A stretch of 64,000 nucleotides of DNA from assembly GCF_905475395.1 (NCBI RefSeq), contig NC_058339.1, positions 90,654,520-90,718,519 of the forward strand, given 5' to 3'. Each line of letters opens with the position of its first letter. Position 1 is the stretch's first letter. The notes below the pieces were generated by a model. That model saw nothing but the letters and a program-made list of their open reading frames with translations, made no database searches and was not told where the DNA came from. The position numbers were made by a program, and so were the translations under genes. The DNA is from Chrysoperla carnea (Eukaryota > Arthropoda > Insecta > Neuroptera > Chrysopidae). Of this stretch, positions 36,987-49,328 are shown piece by piece.

Positions 36987-36990
36987 TTAA

Positions 36991-37363
36991 CGATAGGTAC
37001 AATATGGACTAGGCATGCCAGGATTTATTTTGGCAGAAATATTTTTTGCCAAGTTTTTTTTTATTTTTTATTGGTTCAACAGATATTTTGGTCAAGTTTT
37101 TAGCTGTCACATCGAGATATTTCGAAAGTACAGCTCAAAGCGAACAAATTTTAAAAAAAAAGTAATTCCGCTTGTGACAGAACTTTCTGCCACGATAAGA
37201 GCTGTCATACAAACTTTTCCTGAAAATAAATAAAATTTGTAATAAAATCGTCTCTTACAAATTTATTTCCATGAAAGTGTAAAATACTTGTAATTATTAA
37301 AAATTAAAAAAATATTTCTGCCAGGATAAACCCTGGCACACCTAGTCCATATTGTACCTATCG
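36991..37363. mobile_element. MITE Y, TTAA-flanked
   Basis: 373 bases with inverted ends of about 56 bases starting CGATAGGTACAATATGGACT, very well matched, flanked by TTAA at 36987-36990 and 37364-37367. The 72-codon open frame inside has no likeness to a known protein. Confidence 0.8.
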
Positions 37364-37681
37364 TTAAATAGTATTGATTCATATGTGAAATTTCCAAATC
37401 CGTGTAAGTGAAGTTTAACTGCCACGGGCTCTCCAGTTAACAGCTGGTAATATCGAAACTAATTACTCTTGTCTTCAATGCACTAAATTACAGAAATTAA
37501 TTATTTAAATGGATTCAGTATCACATACAACGGAAAACGGTTTGGGTCTATCTCCGAAACCGAGCACACAAAACCTATCATTTTTGTACAATTTTTGTTT
37601 TTGTTTTGTAGCACTTACCGATTATGACTTATACGACTATGACAGTTTATTTATTGAATATTTGACCAATGTCTCTTCTAA

Positions 37682-37853
37682 TCTATATATATAAAACAAA
37701 GTCGTGTTAGTTACACTACTTATAACTAAAGAACGGCTGAACCGATTTAGCTGAAAATTGGCAGGGAGGTAGTTTAGAGCTAGGAGAAGGACATACTTTT
37801 TATCCCGTTCGACAGCATTCCCGTGGGACTTGATAACTGGGTTGGGTTTCGGT
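37682..37853 (+). mobile_element. Helitron-like 5' fragment
   Basis: TCTATATATATAAAACAAAG, then AAGAACGGCTGAACCGATTT and CCCGTGGGACTTGATAACTG. The TC start and AAAACAAAGTCG match the other Helitron copies. No 3' terminus is seen. Confidence 0.6.
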
Positions 37854-37976
37854 GGTGGTGCCATCTATAGTAAACATATTGAACTAACATTTATTTCGAT
37901 GGTGGTGCAATCTATGGTAAACTTATCGAACTAACATTAATTTCGGCGGTGGTGCCATCTATGATGAACTTATTGG
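37854..37976 (+). repeat. 47-base minisatellite, about 2.6 units
   Basis: Units starting GGTGGTGCCATCTAT at 37854, 37901 and 37948, each with AAC.TAT.GAACTAACAT. It lies directly after the Helitron-like fragment and is probably part of that element. Confidence 0.7.
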
Positions 37977-39007
37977 CCAATCCTTATCCTTAAACAATGG
38001 CCAATCCTTAAAAGTTTTTCTTAAAATGGAGACATTTTTGCCCCCTTTTTTGTAAGGATTTTTTGCATTCAGGTACATTCAATACTAAAATAACATTATA
38101 GACCAGAGTAAGGAGTTTTTATTTTAACAGTATTAATAAAACAATCACCAACATAACCAATAAAAATAATTTTTTGATATAAAATATACTAAAACTAATT
38201 AATTAAAATATATGTATGCAAATTTTTCTGATAAAATGTATTTAAAACAGTTGAGAGCTGTGAGCAAACACACCTTACAAAATGAAGAAAACTTTTTAAA
38301 TAGTTTGTAATGTTTTTAATGAATTTCATAACATTTTCTACAGCTTTTTTAAAAAACTTGTTTTCTTTTTGTTAATAAATAAGTAACATTGTTAAGTACC
38401 TATCTAGGCTATATGTATAGCTTCTAGCTAGCAGCTTGTGCTAAAACATTACTAAGTACACAACTAAGTCCCTTTACTCATTAAAAAAAAAAAAAAAAAA
38501 ACTAGAGAATGTTTTCTTTATTACAAACAATATACCTTTACTAGCAAGAAAATTAAGTACTATCTTTTTAACTCATTCTAGCATTTAATATTAGGTACCT
38601 ATACATATATATTATAGTGTTTTCTTTTATACAGATGTACTAAAAATATTATTAACCACCGCCCAATGTACCTGACCTTAATGTATTTCGATACCAAATA
38701 AAATAAAATTATCCAAAAAATTTGAAATTTTATTTATCAATACCTTTTATTCCTTTATACCTTTTACACGTCTTTTGGGAAAAAACTCATATTGATTCTG
38801 TGAATGGTTTAGACAAAATTAATTATCAAAGTCAGTGTTTTTAAAAACATTTTCATTTTTATGCACAGTTCTTAATTTTGGTATGATTTTAAAGATTAAT
38901 ACTTGAGTAATATTTATAAAAGTTATTTATTTAAATGGAAAAACATTTTTAAAAGCTTTTATCGACTAAAAAACCAACTATTTTTACCACCATATAAAAA
39001 GGGTCTG
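37977..39007. other. No gene seen
   Basis: AT-rich with an A run of 18 at about 38,484. Nothing recognisable before the R550 copy. Confidence 0.5.
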
Positions 39008-39567
39008 TTTTTATACCATGTATATATGAAATATACATAGTATATTAAGTTTCGTCCCAAGTTTGTAACGCTTAAAAATATTGATGCTACAAAAAAAATT
39101 TTGGTATAGGTGTTCATAGAATCACCTAATTAATCCATTTCCGGTTGTCCGTCCGTCCGTCCGCCCGTCCGCCTGTGGACACGATAACTCAAAAACGAAA
39201 AAAGATATCGACCTGAAATTTTTACAGCGTACTCAGGACGTAAAAAGTGAGGTCAAGTTCGTAAATGAGCATCATAGGTCAATTGGGTCTTGGGTCCGTA
39301 GGACCCATCTTGTAAACCGTTAGAGATAGAACAAAAGTTTAAATGTAAAAAATGTTCCTTATTAAAAAAATAAAAAACTTTTGTTTGAAACCTTTTTTTT
39401 GTAAACATCACTGTTTACCCACGAGGGCGTTAATTAGGTGCAATTTAAAAGTGAATATCTTTTGTTATTAACGTGACGTCAAAAAAAACAAACAATTGCG
39501 CATCAACACTGTCTATACATGGTATTTCAACAATTAACTCAGTCAATTGTTTGTTTTCACTTGTTAT
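39008..39567 (+). repeat. R550 dispersed repeat, full-length reference copy
   Basis: This is the best complete copy of the commonest family here. Order of parts: ATACCATGTATATATGAAAT; CCCAAGTTTGTAACGCTTAA; AGGTGTTCATAGAATCACCT; CCATTTCCGGTTGTCCGTCC with a CCGT microsatellite; ACGATAACTCAAAAACG; TAAAAAGTGAGGTCAAGTTC; GGTCAATTGGGTCTTGGGTC; ACCGTTAGAGATAGAAC; CATCACTGTTTACCC; and the end CTATACATGGTATTTCAACA..TTGTTTGTTTTCACTTGTT. ATACCATGTATA near the left end and TATACATGGTAT near the right end form short inverted repeats. It has no coding capacity, so it is a non-autonomous element of uncertain class. Confidence 0.85.
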
Positions 39568-39747
39568 TAATTAATTTATCATTATCCGTACTGAGAATCG
39601 ACTTGACATTTATACAGAAGGCGTATTAAATAATCATTAATTGACACACAAAATTGCAGTTATTTGCCTACACTTTCGTTTTGGTATCGATACACCTTAA
39701 GAACAGGAATAATTGGGCTTTAACCCAAGAGTACAAAGTTTTTCAAA

Positions 39748-40072
39748 TGTTTTTGTATAGGTGTTCATAAAATCACCTTTATGAACACCTATGCAAACCG
39801 TTAGAGATAGAACAAAAGTCTAAATATAAAAAATGTTCCTTATAAAAAAATAAACATCTTTTGTTTGAAACAATTTTTCGTAAAGCTCACTGTTTACCTT
39901 TGACTGTGCCAATTATATAGTATGTATTATATATTAATATCAGGTATATATGTGTGGCTATGTAAGAGTAGCTATCTTTCTTTACTTACATGACGTAAAA
40001 ATACAATCCATTGTGTAATCAACACTGTCTATGCATGGTATTTCAACAATTAACTCGGTCACTTGTTTGGCA
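39748..40072 (+). repeat. R550 copy, internally deleted and rearranged
   Basis: The central part is kept (CAAACCGTTAGAGATAGAAC, TAAAAAATGTTCCTTATAAA) along with the right end (CACTGTCTATGCATGGTATT). The left end is replaced by a 15-base perfect palindromic junction at 39757-39792. Confidence 0.75.
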
Positions 40073-43000
40073 AGAAATTCTACTAAAAATATCTAATTTT
40101 ATAGGTATTTTCATTTTTGACAAAATAAATTGTTTTTTTCGTATGATCATTAACTTCCTTATCCATACAATAATATTTTTGTATACCAGTACATTACATT
40201 ACAAATCTACTTAAATAATAAAGTAAGACAGATAATGTATAAAACGTTTCATACAATGTATTCGAGTGAGATAAAAACTTTTCGTCTTGACAAAAATAAC
40301 AAGAAAAAAATGAATAACTAGAATGTGTTACGACGTCATAACAAACACGACATTATAGCAAAACCAACCCTGCCTGCTGAGTCCTGAAAGTTAAAACTAT
40401 ACAACACTAAATGAACGTAGAAAGAGTTTTTAGTACTGTTTTAAGTAAAAATTGTGCAAGTAGAGAAAGAATGGGGGGAGCAATGGGGGAGGATATGACG
40501 AGTCTCTTTACTATGTATACAGTATATAGTGTAATAGCGAATAGTAATGCCTCCCATGGGAAATTTTACGCGAATATAAGAAGAAGAAAAGTTGAGGCGA
40601 CGTTCTGCATTTTTTATACCAACACAAAATATAAAGTGCATGTTTTATAAATAAATGTACATTATGAATTTTTTATTTTAGACTTAGAACTCGTACAGAG
40701 TGGTTTAGAAGAGAACGTCAAGAAGGTGGTAACTGGAATGTTAGAAGTTTGGAATCAACGTTAAACCAATCAATCTAACTTAAGTTTCTTGGATTTTGCC
40801 TGAATACAGGTGAGGTTTATACAAAACGATCTGAACCTCCATCAAAATTTACATCAAAAGTAATCAAAATAAAAAGACCAGGGAAATACATTCCTTCTGT
40901 TTCCCTCTCAACAGGACTTCCACATCTAAGCCTTTTTTGTGAGTAAGCTCAACTTAAACTACAATCCAAGGAAATAAAAATTAATGCCCTTTAGAACATT
41001 CTAGCCAGTTAAATTTTTGCTTCTTGTTTCTGAAGTTTCTTTTTTATCGCTCCAACCTCTTAAAACATCCAGTATTCTTATAAGAAAATACCGGTTGTCG
41101 GTCTATGTCATTGTATCCTTCTTGTCGAAGGTAAAACATGTAAGCAAGAAGCTACTTACCGACATTGCTACAATCATAGACGTAAATTTTAGAAACTAGA
41201 TCGATTAACAATTATTTTTCTATTTTGCAGGCTGGTTACGTTTTACTATCTGAGGCGGGACTTTATTTCTCTTAAGTATGGCAACTGTCAACGGGTTAGA
41301 CTAGTAACCTTATTATTCACCAATGCAAAACGATTTTTGAAGGATTGTCTAATACAAAAGATACATTCAACAATTAGCCTTCTTTGTAAGTCTCTAGGTC
41401 CTACGTGAAAGCTCATCTTCTGGAATCGACCATTTTTGGTTTACCATTTTTATCATTAAAAAGCTTCTTCCTTCTAAGCAAATCCAATTGATCTATCCAT
41501 TTCCGGAGAAGAGTCAATCTTTTCGACACTAACCTAGCCTTGTGACACAAGCCCTATGAGAAGTGGCTCCCAACTAAATGGTCTTAATTTTAATGTTATT
41601 ATCCTAAGCTTTCTGAATAAATGTCTCAATGGGCACAACAAAAAATAATAGTTTTGGAGTTAACAATATTTCATTCTCTCTTCAATGTAAGTCCCGGGCT
41701 ATTTTAGAGAGGTAACCTTGGAAAACAATAAAGTAATTACAACACTTATTCTCAAGACTGACCTTTCTAAGATAGCCCGAGTGTAGTTAATAAAAAATTT
41801 CGTAGCGTGGGAGCTGCGATGGCTAAGCGAATTCCTTCAGAGATTGAAAAAATTACACATTTTTCTTAAAATCGGATATTGTATTTTTAATTTTTCAAGA
41901 ATTTTCATTTCTAAAACTAAGCGTATAGATAAAAAATCACAGGAGTACCTTTTTGCTTAAAACTGGTCAAAAAATCCAAAAATATTTGTTATTTTGAAAA
42001 AAATTCAAAATTTAGTATGTTGCGCTCCCCCCCCCCACGTTTATTTGTCGATTTTTCTTATAAACGAACTTGACCTTTACCTCAAATATCAAAACCCTTC
42101 TTGACACCAAATTTTATTCAAATCGGACTTAAGTTACGACCGCTAGAGAGCGTACAGACATATAAACGTATAGATACATATATAAATTTTAACGATGGTC
42201 ATTTTTGACATCTCTTAAGTAGGATCGATGAACATTTGAATTTCTTTAAAATTCCATCATCAGTACAAAAGCAATAGCTTCATTCCCGTCGGAAATTCGC
42301 TAAAAGTAGTATTGAATAAAAACTTATTCTTCTCATTTAAAAATTTACATTTATACATATATATATATATTATTTTATTGCTAGCTATCTAGTATGTAAC
42401 ATAAAAGTTAGTGTTTACTAGACGATAGCATGTATTTTATTTGCCCATTCATAATAATGGTACGTGAGTAGTCATATCACTGATATGTGTATAATTCGCT
42501 CTGCGTTACAAACATAGCCGTATTCCATTATCAGCCAATTTTCAATGTCATACTGTGTGCTGGTGTGCGCTTCGTGACAATTTTTATATAAAGTATAAAA
42601 TAATTTTTTCTTACATTATATTTTTATATATTTTATCTTTTATCATATTTTTTTGTTTCGCTTTTACTTTGAGGGTTAATTTTATTCTGATTTCGTTTCC
42701 ATATTAAATTCTGTACAATAGTAGCGATATAACCAGAATTTTTCATTGCATGCCACTGTACACTTAAATAGAAAATAGTCTAGCAGTTGCTTTCCGCAAA
42801 AGCAGGGAAAAAATACCGTCCTAACTTTCTTCAGCTAGTTCTGATACAATAAAATACATATACAATTTGAACTGAAGAGAAAAATTCCACGCAAATCCTT
42901 TTTATCGATGCTATTTGCTTAAGAATTCGACATTATTTTATGAAAGCATAAAATTTTTCCAACACCTTCAACATTTTTCGTCATGTCTAAGATCAAATTC

Positions 43001-43254
43001 ACATGCAAGCAAAAATATTTTGACCTTTAGATCAATTTGCCACCCTCAAAATTTGCCGTCTAGGGTCTTGGCCCATGTTGCTTAATATGTTAATTCAGGC
43101 CTGCGTAAAAGTATCATGTATGAACGGTAAATTAAAATTTTCAATATATTAAAATATCCCTTCAGTAATGTAATTATTTCCGTCCACCATTTTGTTTCCT
43201 CTGAATAAGCCAAAAAATGGTTTAAAATGTTCGTGCATTTAAAATATTGCAGCC
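40073..43254. other. No intact gene seen
   Basis: Contains unassigned moderately complex sequence, including a possible splice-acceptor-like tract at 40,670-40,681 followed by short open frames (see rejected items) and a C run near 42,027. No family recognised. Confidence 0.45.
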
Positions 43255-44114
43255 CAGGCCCGTGCGGAAGTGAAAAGTTTTGGGGGTCAAAACCCCTCCC
43301 TTTTTAGAATCTGCCCACATAAATTTTGAACTGAAAATATAAGCCTGTTAATACAACCATTTATGAAACGCATTTCCATTGACTAACCAGATACCCATGC
43401 ATATTTTGAGCTCGGTACATTCTTTGACTTTGTTTTTGAATCGAGTACTTCAAACAGACAACCTGGATCTTGACGAGGCTAGCAAACAGGCTAATGCTAC
43501 GAAACATATTTTAATTGAATGAAGAAAAAACGTAGGAAAAGAGTTCAGGGACATTTTCAAAATCATGAGCGATATCTGCGATGAATACGGCATAGAATTG
43601 CGGAAACCAAGGTTCGCGTTATAACAGACCAACGCTCGAATATACAGACTGATTTAGTTTAAGTTTATAGATCGAATTTTAAATCATCGCAATATTTTAT
43701 CAAATTTAGCTTGTCTCTTTCTCAATAAAATGTTCACTCGAAGCACTCGGTATTTACAATAAAGATGTTCTAGCAGTTTTACCTGTGGCAACAGCGACGA
43801 ATGAACGCTCCTTTTCAACCTTGCGTCGTCTCAAAACATACCTTTAAATCGACAATGTCTGAATATTGGCTACACGGTTTAGTCCTCGCTCAATATACAT
43901 CGCAGTGCAGAGGTCGATGCACACAGAGTTTTGGCAAAGTTTTTTTCTGTACCTCGCAGAATTAACTTATTGAAAAATAGTGACTGAATATCACATTTTG
44001 ACCTAATTAAATGTTCTCTGACCTGAAAAAAGAATTTCTTGTTTTTATTTCTTGTTTTTTTATGACCTGGCAAGTTTGAGCCCCTCCCTTGGAGAATTCC
44101 TGCGCACGGACCTG
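43255..44114 (+). mobile_element. hAT element, internally deleted
   Basis: Terminal inverted repeats CAGGCCCGTGCG and (complement) CAGGTCCGTGCG, flanked by the 8-base sites TTGCAGCC (43247-43254) and CCGCAGCC (44115-44122), an imperfect target duplication of the length hAT elements make. It contains remnants of transposase coding sequence. Confidence 0.75.
43436..43935 (+). pseudogene. hAT transposase remnant with dimerization motif
   Basis: In-frame pieces separated by stops: LQTDNLDLDEASKQANATKH, EFRDIFKIMSDICDEYGIEL, and VLPVATATNERSFSTLRRLK near 43,775-43,840. The last is the conserved hAT C-terminal dimerization motif. Stops at several points make it inactive. It is similar in style to ZMYM1-like insect hAT proteins. 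Confidence 0.7.
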
Positions 44115-44122
44115 CCGCAGCC

Positions 44123-45281
44123 AATCCTCGTATTGATGCAATTTTAGTCTTGAGTGTACTGGGAATAAAATTGACAGGAGAGGAACTATTAACTTAATTT
44201 TTTTGGAGAAAAATTCATGCATGTTTATTTGCTAACCCAAACTTTTGTCACTGTGATAACAGTACTTTGTAAGCAATCTAATACGAAAGTGAATAGATCA
44301 ATGACTCCATTATCAATGTAAAAAGTACATCATGCTAGATCAGTTGTGTTATTTTTAAACACGATGACATCAATGAACGAATAATGAATGAAACAAATAG
44401 TCTTTTCTATGTTTAAAGGATTCCGTACCATCCGATCCAAACAACAACAAACGCTACAATAATTAACTCGTGTCAACCGTTCGTTCGGTTATTTTTAGAG
44501 CATTATGAAAAGTTCCCCAAAAAGAAAATACTTTTGAAAATTTTCGAAATTCAAAACAAATTTATTAAAAATAATGCAAGCACTGACATTCAACAATTAA
44601 CTCAATCAATCGTTTATTTTCACCTGTTCAATTTAATATTAGTGTTAAATCGTTTAAGTTTCCTGTTTATCGATTTCTAAGAACAGGTTTTTCGTTACTT
44701 CCAAATAGACAAACTTTCATCCACCATGATAGACAACTTCAAAAAATCATTTTTAAAAATTTTTGGTAATTAAAAAATTGTGTAAGTCCGATTACAAGGT
44801 ATGTTACATCCAAATTGAAATAATTTGTTCACACATTAAAACAATTAATTTAAAAAAAAAATTAAATTTTATTATCACTTGCAGGAAACATATCCGATCA
44901 ACCATAATAAGAATTTCGTAGTAATTTCGTCCTCATACAATTTTTCCAATAATTTCTCAATGTCAATTAATAGGAAATTGAAAGAAAATAAGTGAAAATT
45001 GACATAAGTATAACAAAATATTGTACAATAGATTAGAGTATTGTATTATATTTATAATATAGATAGAATGAAGCTTGAAGACTGAGTAGAAGTAATTTTC
45101 TATGAAAATTATCTGGTCTGTAGATAAAAGTATAGTAAACAGCTGGATATTTTTCAATTTCCCATTAAATGAATTACAAAATAGTTACTTATACACAAAG
45201 AAAATATAATTTTTTTTTTATTTACATTCATTATTTACTTATATTATAAAGATTTTCATTTAAAATTATATAACTTTTATG
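44123..45281. other. No gene seen
   Basis: AT-rich; only the short R550 terminal fragment near 44,580 is recognisable. Confidence 0.5.
44580..44630 (+). repeat. R550 3' terminal fragment
   Basis: TTCAACAATTAACTCAATCA followed by TCGTTTATTTTCACCTGTT matches the family right end only. Confidence 0.55.
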
Positions 45282-45850
45282 TATAGACTAGAGTGATACC
45301 CACCCGCTTTGCTGGGTTTAAAAGTAAAAATTGCTAAAGATTGCTCTCGCTTATCCCCTATTCTATTACACTCGAAAATTTAAAAATTAATTTAATTTGA
45401 CATTTGATAATAGTCAATATGAAATTTTTCACGGCCATCTTTGCTGATAGACTCAATGAATAATTACGGCTTTTATACTACTTATTAAAAAAAATAGAAA
45501 ACCATACATATATTTTACCTATGTAAAACAATCATTTCGAAATGAGGTAAAATATATGTATGGTTTTATATTTTTTTTTAATAGTATAAAAGCCGTAATT
45601 ATTCATTGAGTCTATCAGCAAAGATGGCCGTGAAAAATTTCATATTGACTATTATCAAATGTCAAATTAAATTAATTTTTAAATTTTTTTAAATTTTTTA
45701 TTAATATATCTTTATAAATTATATCTCATGTGTTATGCTGTAGTATTAGCTATATTGCTGTGCAGTTTCATTAAAAACCATTCGCTAGTTTTAGCGTGAA
45801 AGCGTAACAAACAAACAAACATGCTTACTTTCGCATTTATAATATATAGA
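45282..45850 (+). mobile_element. Short retroelement-like unit containing a large hairpin
   Basis: Left ACTAGAGTGATACCCACCCG with GCTTTGCTGGGTTTA and right TTTTAGCGTGAAAGCGTAAC with ACTTTCGCATTTATAATATA are end types common on insect non-autonomous elements (possibly RTE-related). Between them lies the inverted repeat at 45375-45687. Confidence 0.5.
45375..45687. repeat. Near-perfect inverted repeat, about 145-base arms
   Basis: Left arm 45375-45520 and right arm 45545-45687 are complementary with only small differences (mainly in the A-run near 45,480-45,500). The loop is 24 bases and itself contains CATTTCGAAATG. Transcribed, it would be a long hairpin RNA. Confidence 0.9.
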
Positions 45851-46589
45851 GATGTTCTTAGATATCATTGACAGCATTCTTTATGCATACTTTTAAGGAA
45901 GATCGAAAATTTTAAGAGAACTATACTCGAAGAAATTCGCTTTGTGGTACACGGTAAGTAGCTCAAACTGAACATTCATTTTGATAAAAAAAGGCGTTAT
46001 TCAACATTACAAATGTTGTAAGTTGTTCTCAGCAAAACTACAGGCCAAAGACTATAGGATAGACAAGAAGCAGAAGTATAATTATAAGTGACATCTGGAG
46101 TCTGAGGCGATCAACTATTAAGTTTGTCGGCCTTTGCGGGTATGGCTATTAAGTTTAACTACTTTGCGGGGGTGACTATTAACTATTAAGTTTGAAAGCC
46201 TGACTCGGTAGAGGCGCTGAAACTCTTATACTACGATTTTACATTAGCTCATATGGGCTGCTTCTCCTCTATCCTATGCTCTTTGCTACAGGCTAGATCT
46301 AGCTCGTATGATATCTCAGTCATATCACAAAAAAATTGCCATAAAGATTCTTCCAAATGAACCAATTAATTTTATGATTATACCGTTCGCAAGTTGTTCA
46401 AGGTAAGGATTATAGTATCTTTCTAACCTTTCAAATTTCAAATTGCATTCGAAACAAAGTGGAGCTTTTTTTGGCCAATTGCACAATTTTCGGAGTAATT
46501 TGCATGTACGAAATAAAATTAAATGCTCGGTGTAAAATTTACGTCTGTAAACAAAGGGTTTTTCATTTAAAATGAAAAAACTTAAAAAA

Positions 46590-46826
46590 ATAAACAACTT
46601 TGAAAAATTTGTTCGTAAACATCACCGTTCACCTATGAGGGTGCAAATTTAGGACAAAAGTTTGGTGTGGATTTTCTCCAGAACTATAAAAGATGAACTG
46701 TAAAGTACGTAGCTTCAACTAGTGGTCTTGTGAAAAATTCTCGAAAAACAAAAAAGGTCTAAAAAATACTTTCTGTACAGGGTATTTCAACAATTAACTC
46801 AGTAAATTTTTCTGTTTTACCTTGTT
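46590..46826 (+). repeat. R550 subfamily fragment
   Basis: Right half of the family with the variant middle segment (GGACAAAAGTTTGGTGTGG, CTAGTGGTCTTGTG, ATACTTTCTGTACAGGGTAT) also present in SP1 intron 1. It ends TTTTCTGTTTTACCTTGTTT. Confidence 0.65.
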
Positions 46827-49328
46827 TAAATCAAAAATTAAATAAATCTCTTCAAAATCAAAAGCTAAATTAAAGTAAATTTAACGTGACTGAATAAGGA
46901 CAGTTTTTCAAGTTACCCGATTCCTAATTACTCTCTTTACTACGGATTGGATTTTACCACAATTTCAATAAAAGCGATTCCTCTCAAGCTCTAGAAAGCT
47001 CCGTTCTGGAAGCTTTCGAGTCACATAGATTTTTGTGCTGATTCAGAAATTTACTATTGATTTCGATTTTCGAAGTGTAAACAATAACTTCCAATTATAA
47101 AATTGTTCCAATTAAAAACGACGTATGTAGAAAGCTTAACACACAGATTGGGTTTAAGAATTAATTTCGAAGATTTTCTAATAAAAAAAAATGTTTATTT
47201 TTTTACCATTATCGATATATCTTTTTCTGATATAAATGATAAGTATTATAAATATGTGTTGTGATATTAATTCGTATAATATCTCATATCGAAGGGGTTG
47301 GGGGAGCAGCAAACAGATATGTGTATGAAATATATGAGATATAGAAAGACAGATATATGTCAACATACCCTATTAAATATGTTTAAGTGGGATGAGTGAT
47401 GTACATTTTAAATTCATCTCTTATATAACTCATTTGAGAATCCACAAATACGTAACGGTGTAACGGTAACGGTAATGGTGTGTGTACGGACAGACAGGCA
47501 GCCAGATGGTCGGACGGATGGTAGTTGCGATGTGGTATTACATGAATGGTTTAAATTGGTAAATCATTCATCTTTTACAATATACAGAATTATTAAAAAT
47601 ACGAGGAAATTATAAAATACAAGCTTTTATCTGTCGCTTTTTACCGACGATCGTTAAAAAGTAAATGTGAAACAAACAGGGTGAAGGAGATACAATTTAA
47701 GGACATCTGGTCAACCAAGGTTATCAGACATACTTCTTACAAAAAAAATTAATATCTTTAGAAACATTTTAATTATTGCTTAAAAAATGGTAATAAATCA
47801 GAAGAAAATATTATTAAAACTGACGGTTAAACAAACTTTTTTTTTTATTATGTAAAAATGATCATTTCTTTAAACTACTTTCCTTTAAACGGATTTCTTT
47901 AAACGGATCCCACTGTTGCTTGAATGGAATCACAAAGATAGAAGTAACAAAAGTTGGTTAATGACAGGCACGGACAATGCATCGAAATTGATTAAGGAGA
48001 TAATTATATTTTTATTTTTTATTAATAATTAAAATTGCATGATATGTAACACCATTAATTTTTGAACAACCCTGTATTTTATAATAATAATATATAACGT
48101 ATATGTAAATGTCGTTTAGAATACATTTAATATGTAAATTTTCGACAAATCGAGTGAATACGATCATTTTTCGATATCATACTTTATTTAGTTTTGAGAG
48201 AGGAGTGTTTAAAAAAAATCTATATATATGAGGTTCGCAGCGGATAATGTATGTATAACTGATACACAACGACCTACCTAAAGGCATTAAAATATAAAAT
48301 TAAAACTTTTGGAATGGGGTGCAATGAAGAGAGAATTGCAAAAAAAAAATGAAATCCCAACGAGACATTCATTTCTAGTGGAAGCTGTAACGGTATAGTG
48401 TAAACGGGGTGTAAAACGGATTGTTGGTGTATAGATTATTAGTGAGCTGGTAGCCGAAATTTGTAACCATGTGAGAAATTAAGAAAGATTGAAAAACTGT
48501 AACCATTGGCACCCAGCTTTTATTCCAAAACAAAGCAAAACGTGATTTTCTGTTCCTAGAGGGGAACCAATTAAATGTGCGTACAGCTAGGATCAGGATT
48601 GTGGCAGCTACCCACTCCAGCCCAATCCACAGTACACCCATGATTGATATAATAATAATAATAATCTTTATTCAAAATACAAATATTGTTTGCATAGAAT
48701 GTGTCAAAAATATATCATATACAATGATAATAAGCCTGCCTCTCCCAAAGTGTACTTTTTGCCCTTAGAGGGGAAAGCTACCCCTTATAAAAAAATGTAT
48801 AAAATAAATAAAAAGTGGTTTAACAGGGTGTACCAGTTAACCCATAATGAATTTAACATTTGCAATTTTGTGATCCATTCTTCAATTTCGTGAAAATAAC
48901 ACTTGTGTCTGTATAAACAAGAAGCTTGAGAAGAGGATTGCGCTTTCTTAAACTATCGCTTACTCAGGTTCGATTGTAAGTCTAAGAAAAACTACCAGCT
49001 CCCTACAATAACCAATAGATGGTTGGTTATTCGTTATAAAATTAAAATTTCATTAGATTGAAAAATTATTTTTAAAAGAGTTTATATATTTTATGTCATA
49101 CATGGAACGTGGTGGCAGCGTGGAGCATGGAGCATTACTCACGCTCTAGTAATGTTAAAGTAGTTAATGCAAACTATACAATTGTTGCTGATGTATGATG
49201 TTTTTATAATTTAACTGCAAGTCTGAGAGAAGGAACTAGTCGGAATTGTTTATATAAAAATCAATGAGTGAATTTTTACATTAATAGTAAGTATGCAAAT
49301 TTTGGCGCAATTAAGTCACCAGGAATGA
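46827..49328. other. No gene seen
   Basis: AT-rich; a small GTAACG-type tandem near 47,452 and an AAT run near 48,648. The 88-codon minus-strand frame at 48,375 has no recognisable domain. Confidence 0.5.

Larger units (their letters stand above)
36240..37440. repeat. Palindromic element Z, split by two MITEs
   Basis: Left arm (GGAGCCCGTCACAATAAAAC..ACACGGATTT..ATACTATTTAA, ending 36324) and right arm (TTAAATAGTATTGATTC..AAATCCGTGTAAG..ACGGGCTCTCC from 37364) are inverted. Joined at TTAA they form a continuous palindrome, so elements X and Y sit in its exact centre. Confidence 0.75.

Noticed and set aside
37015..37233. 72-codon open frame inside MITE Y
   Set aside because: Starts in the terminal inverted repeat, has no likeness to a transposase, and the element is only 373 bases.
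40682..40778. Possible terminal exon after the T-rich AG at 40,670-40,681 (frames reading LRTRTEWFRRERQEGG or LVQSGLEENVKK)
   Set aside because: Two frames look equally protein-like, there is no recognised domain, no partner exon found upstream, and no conservation data.
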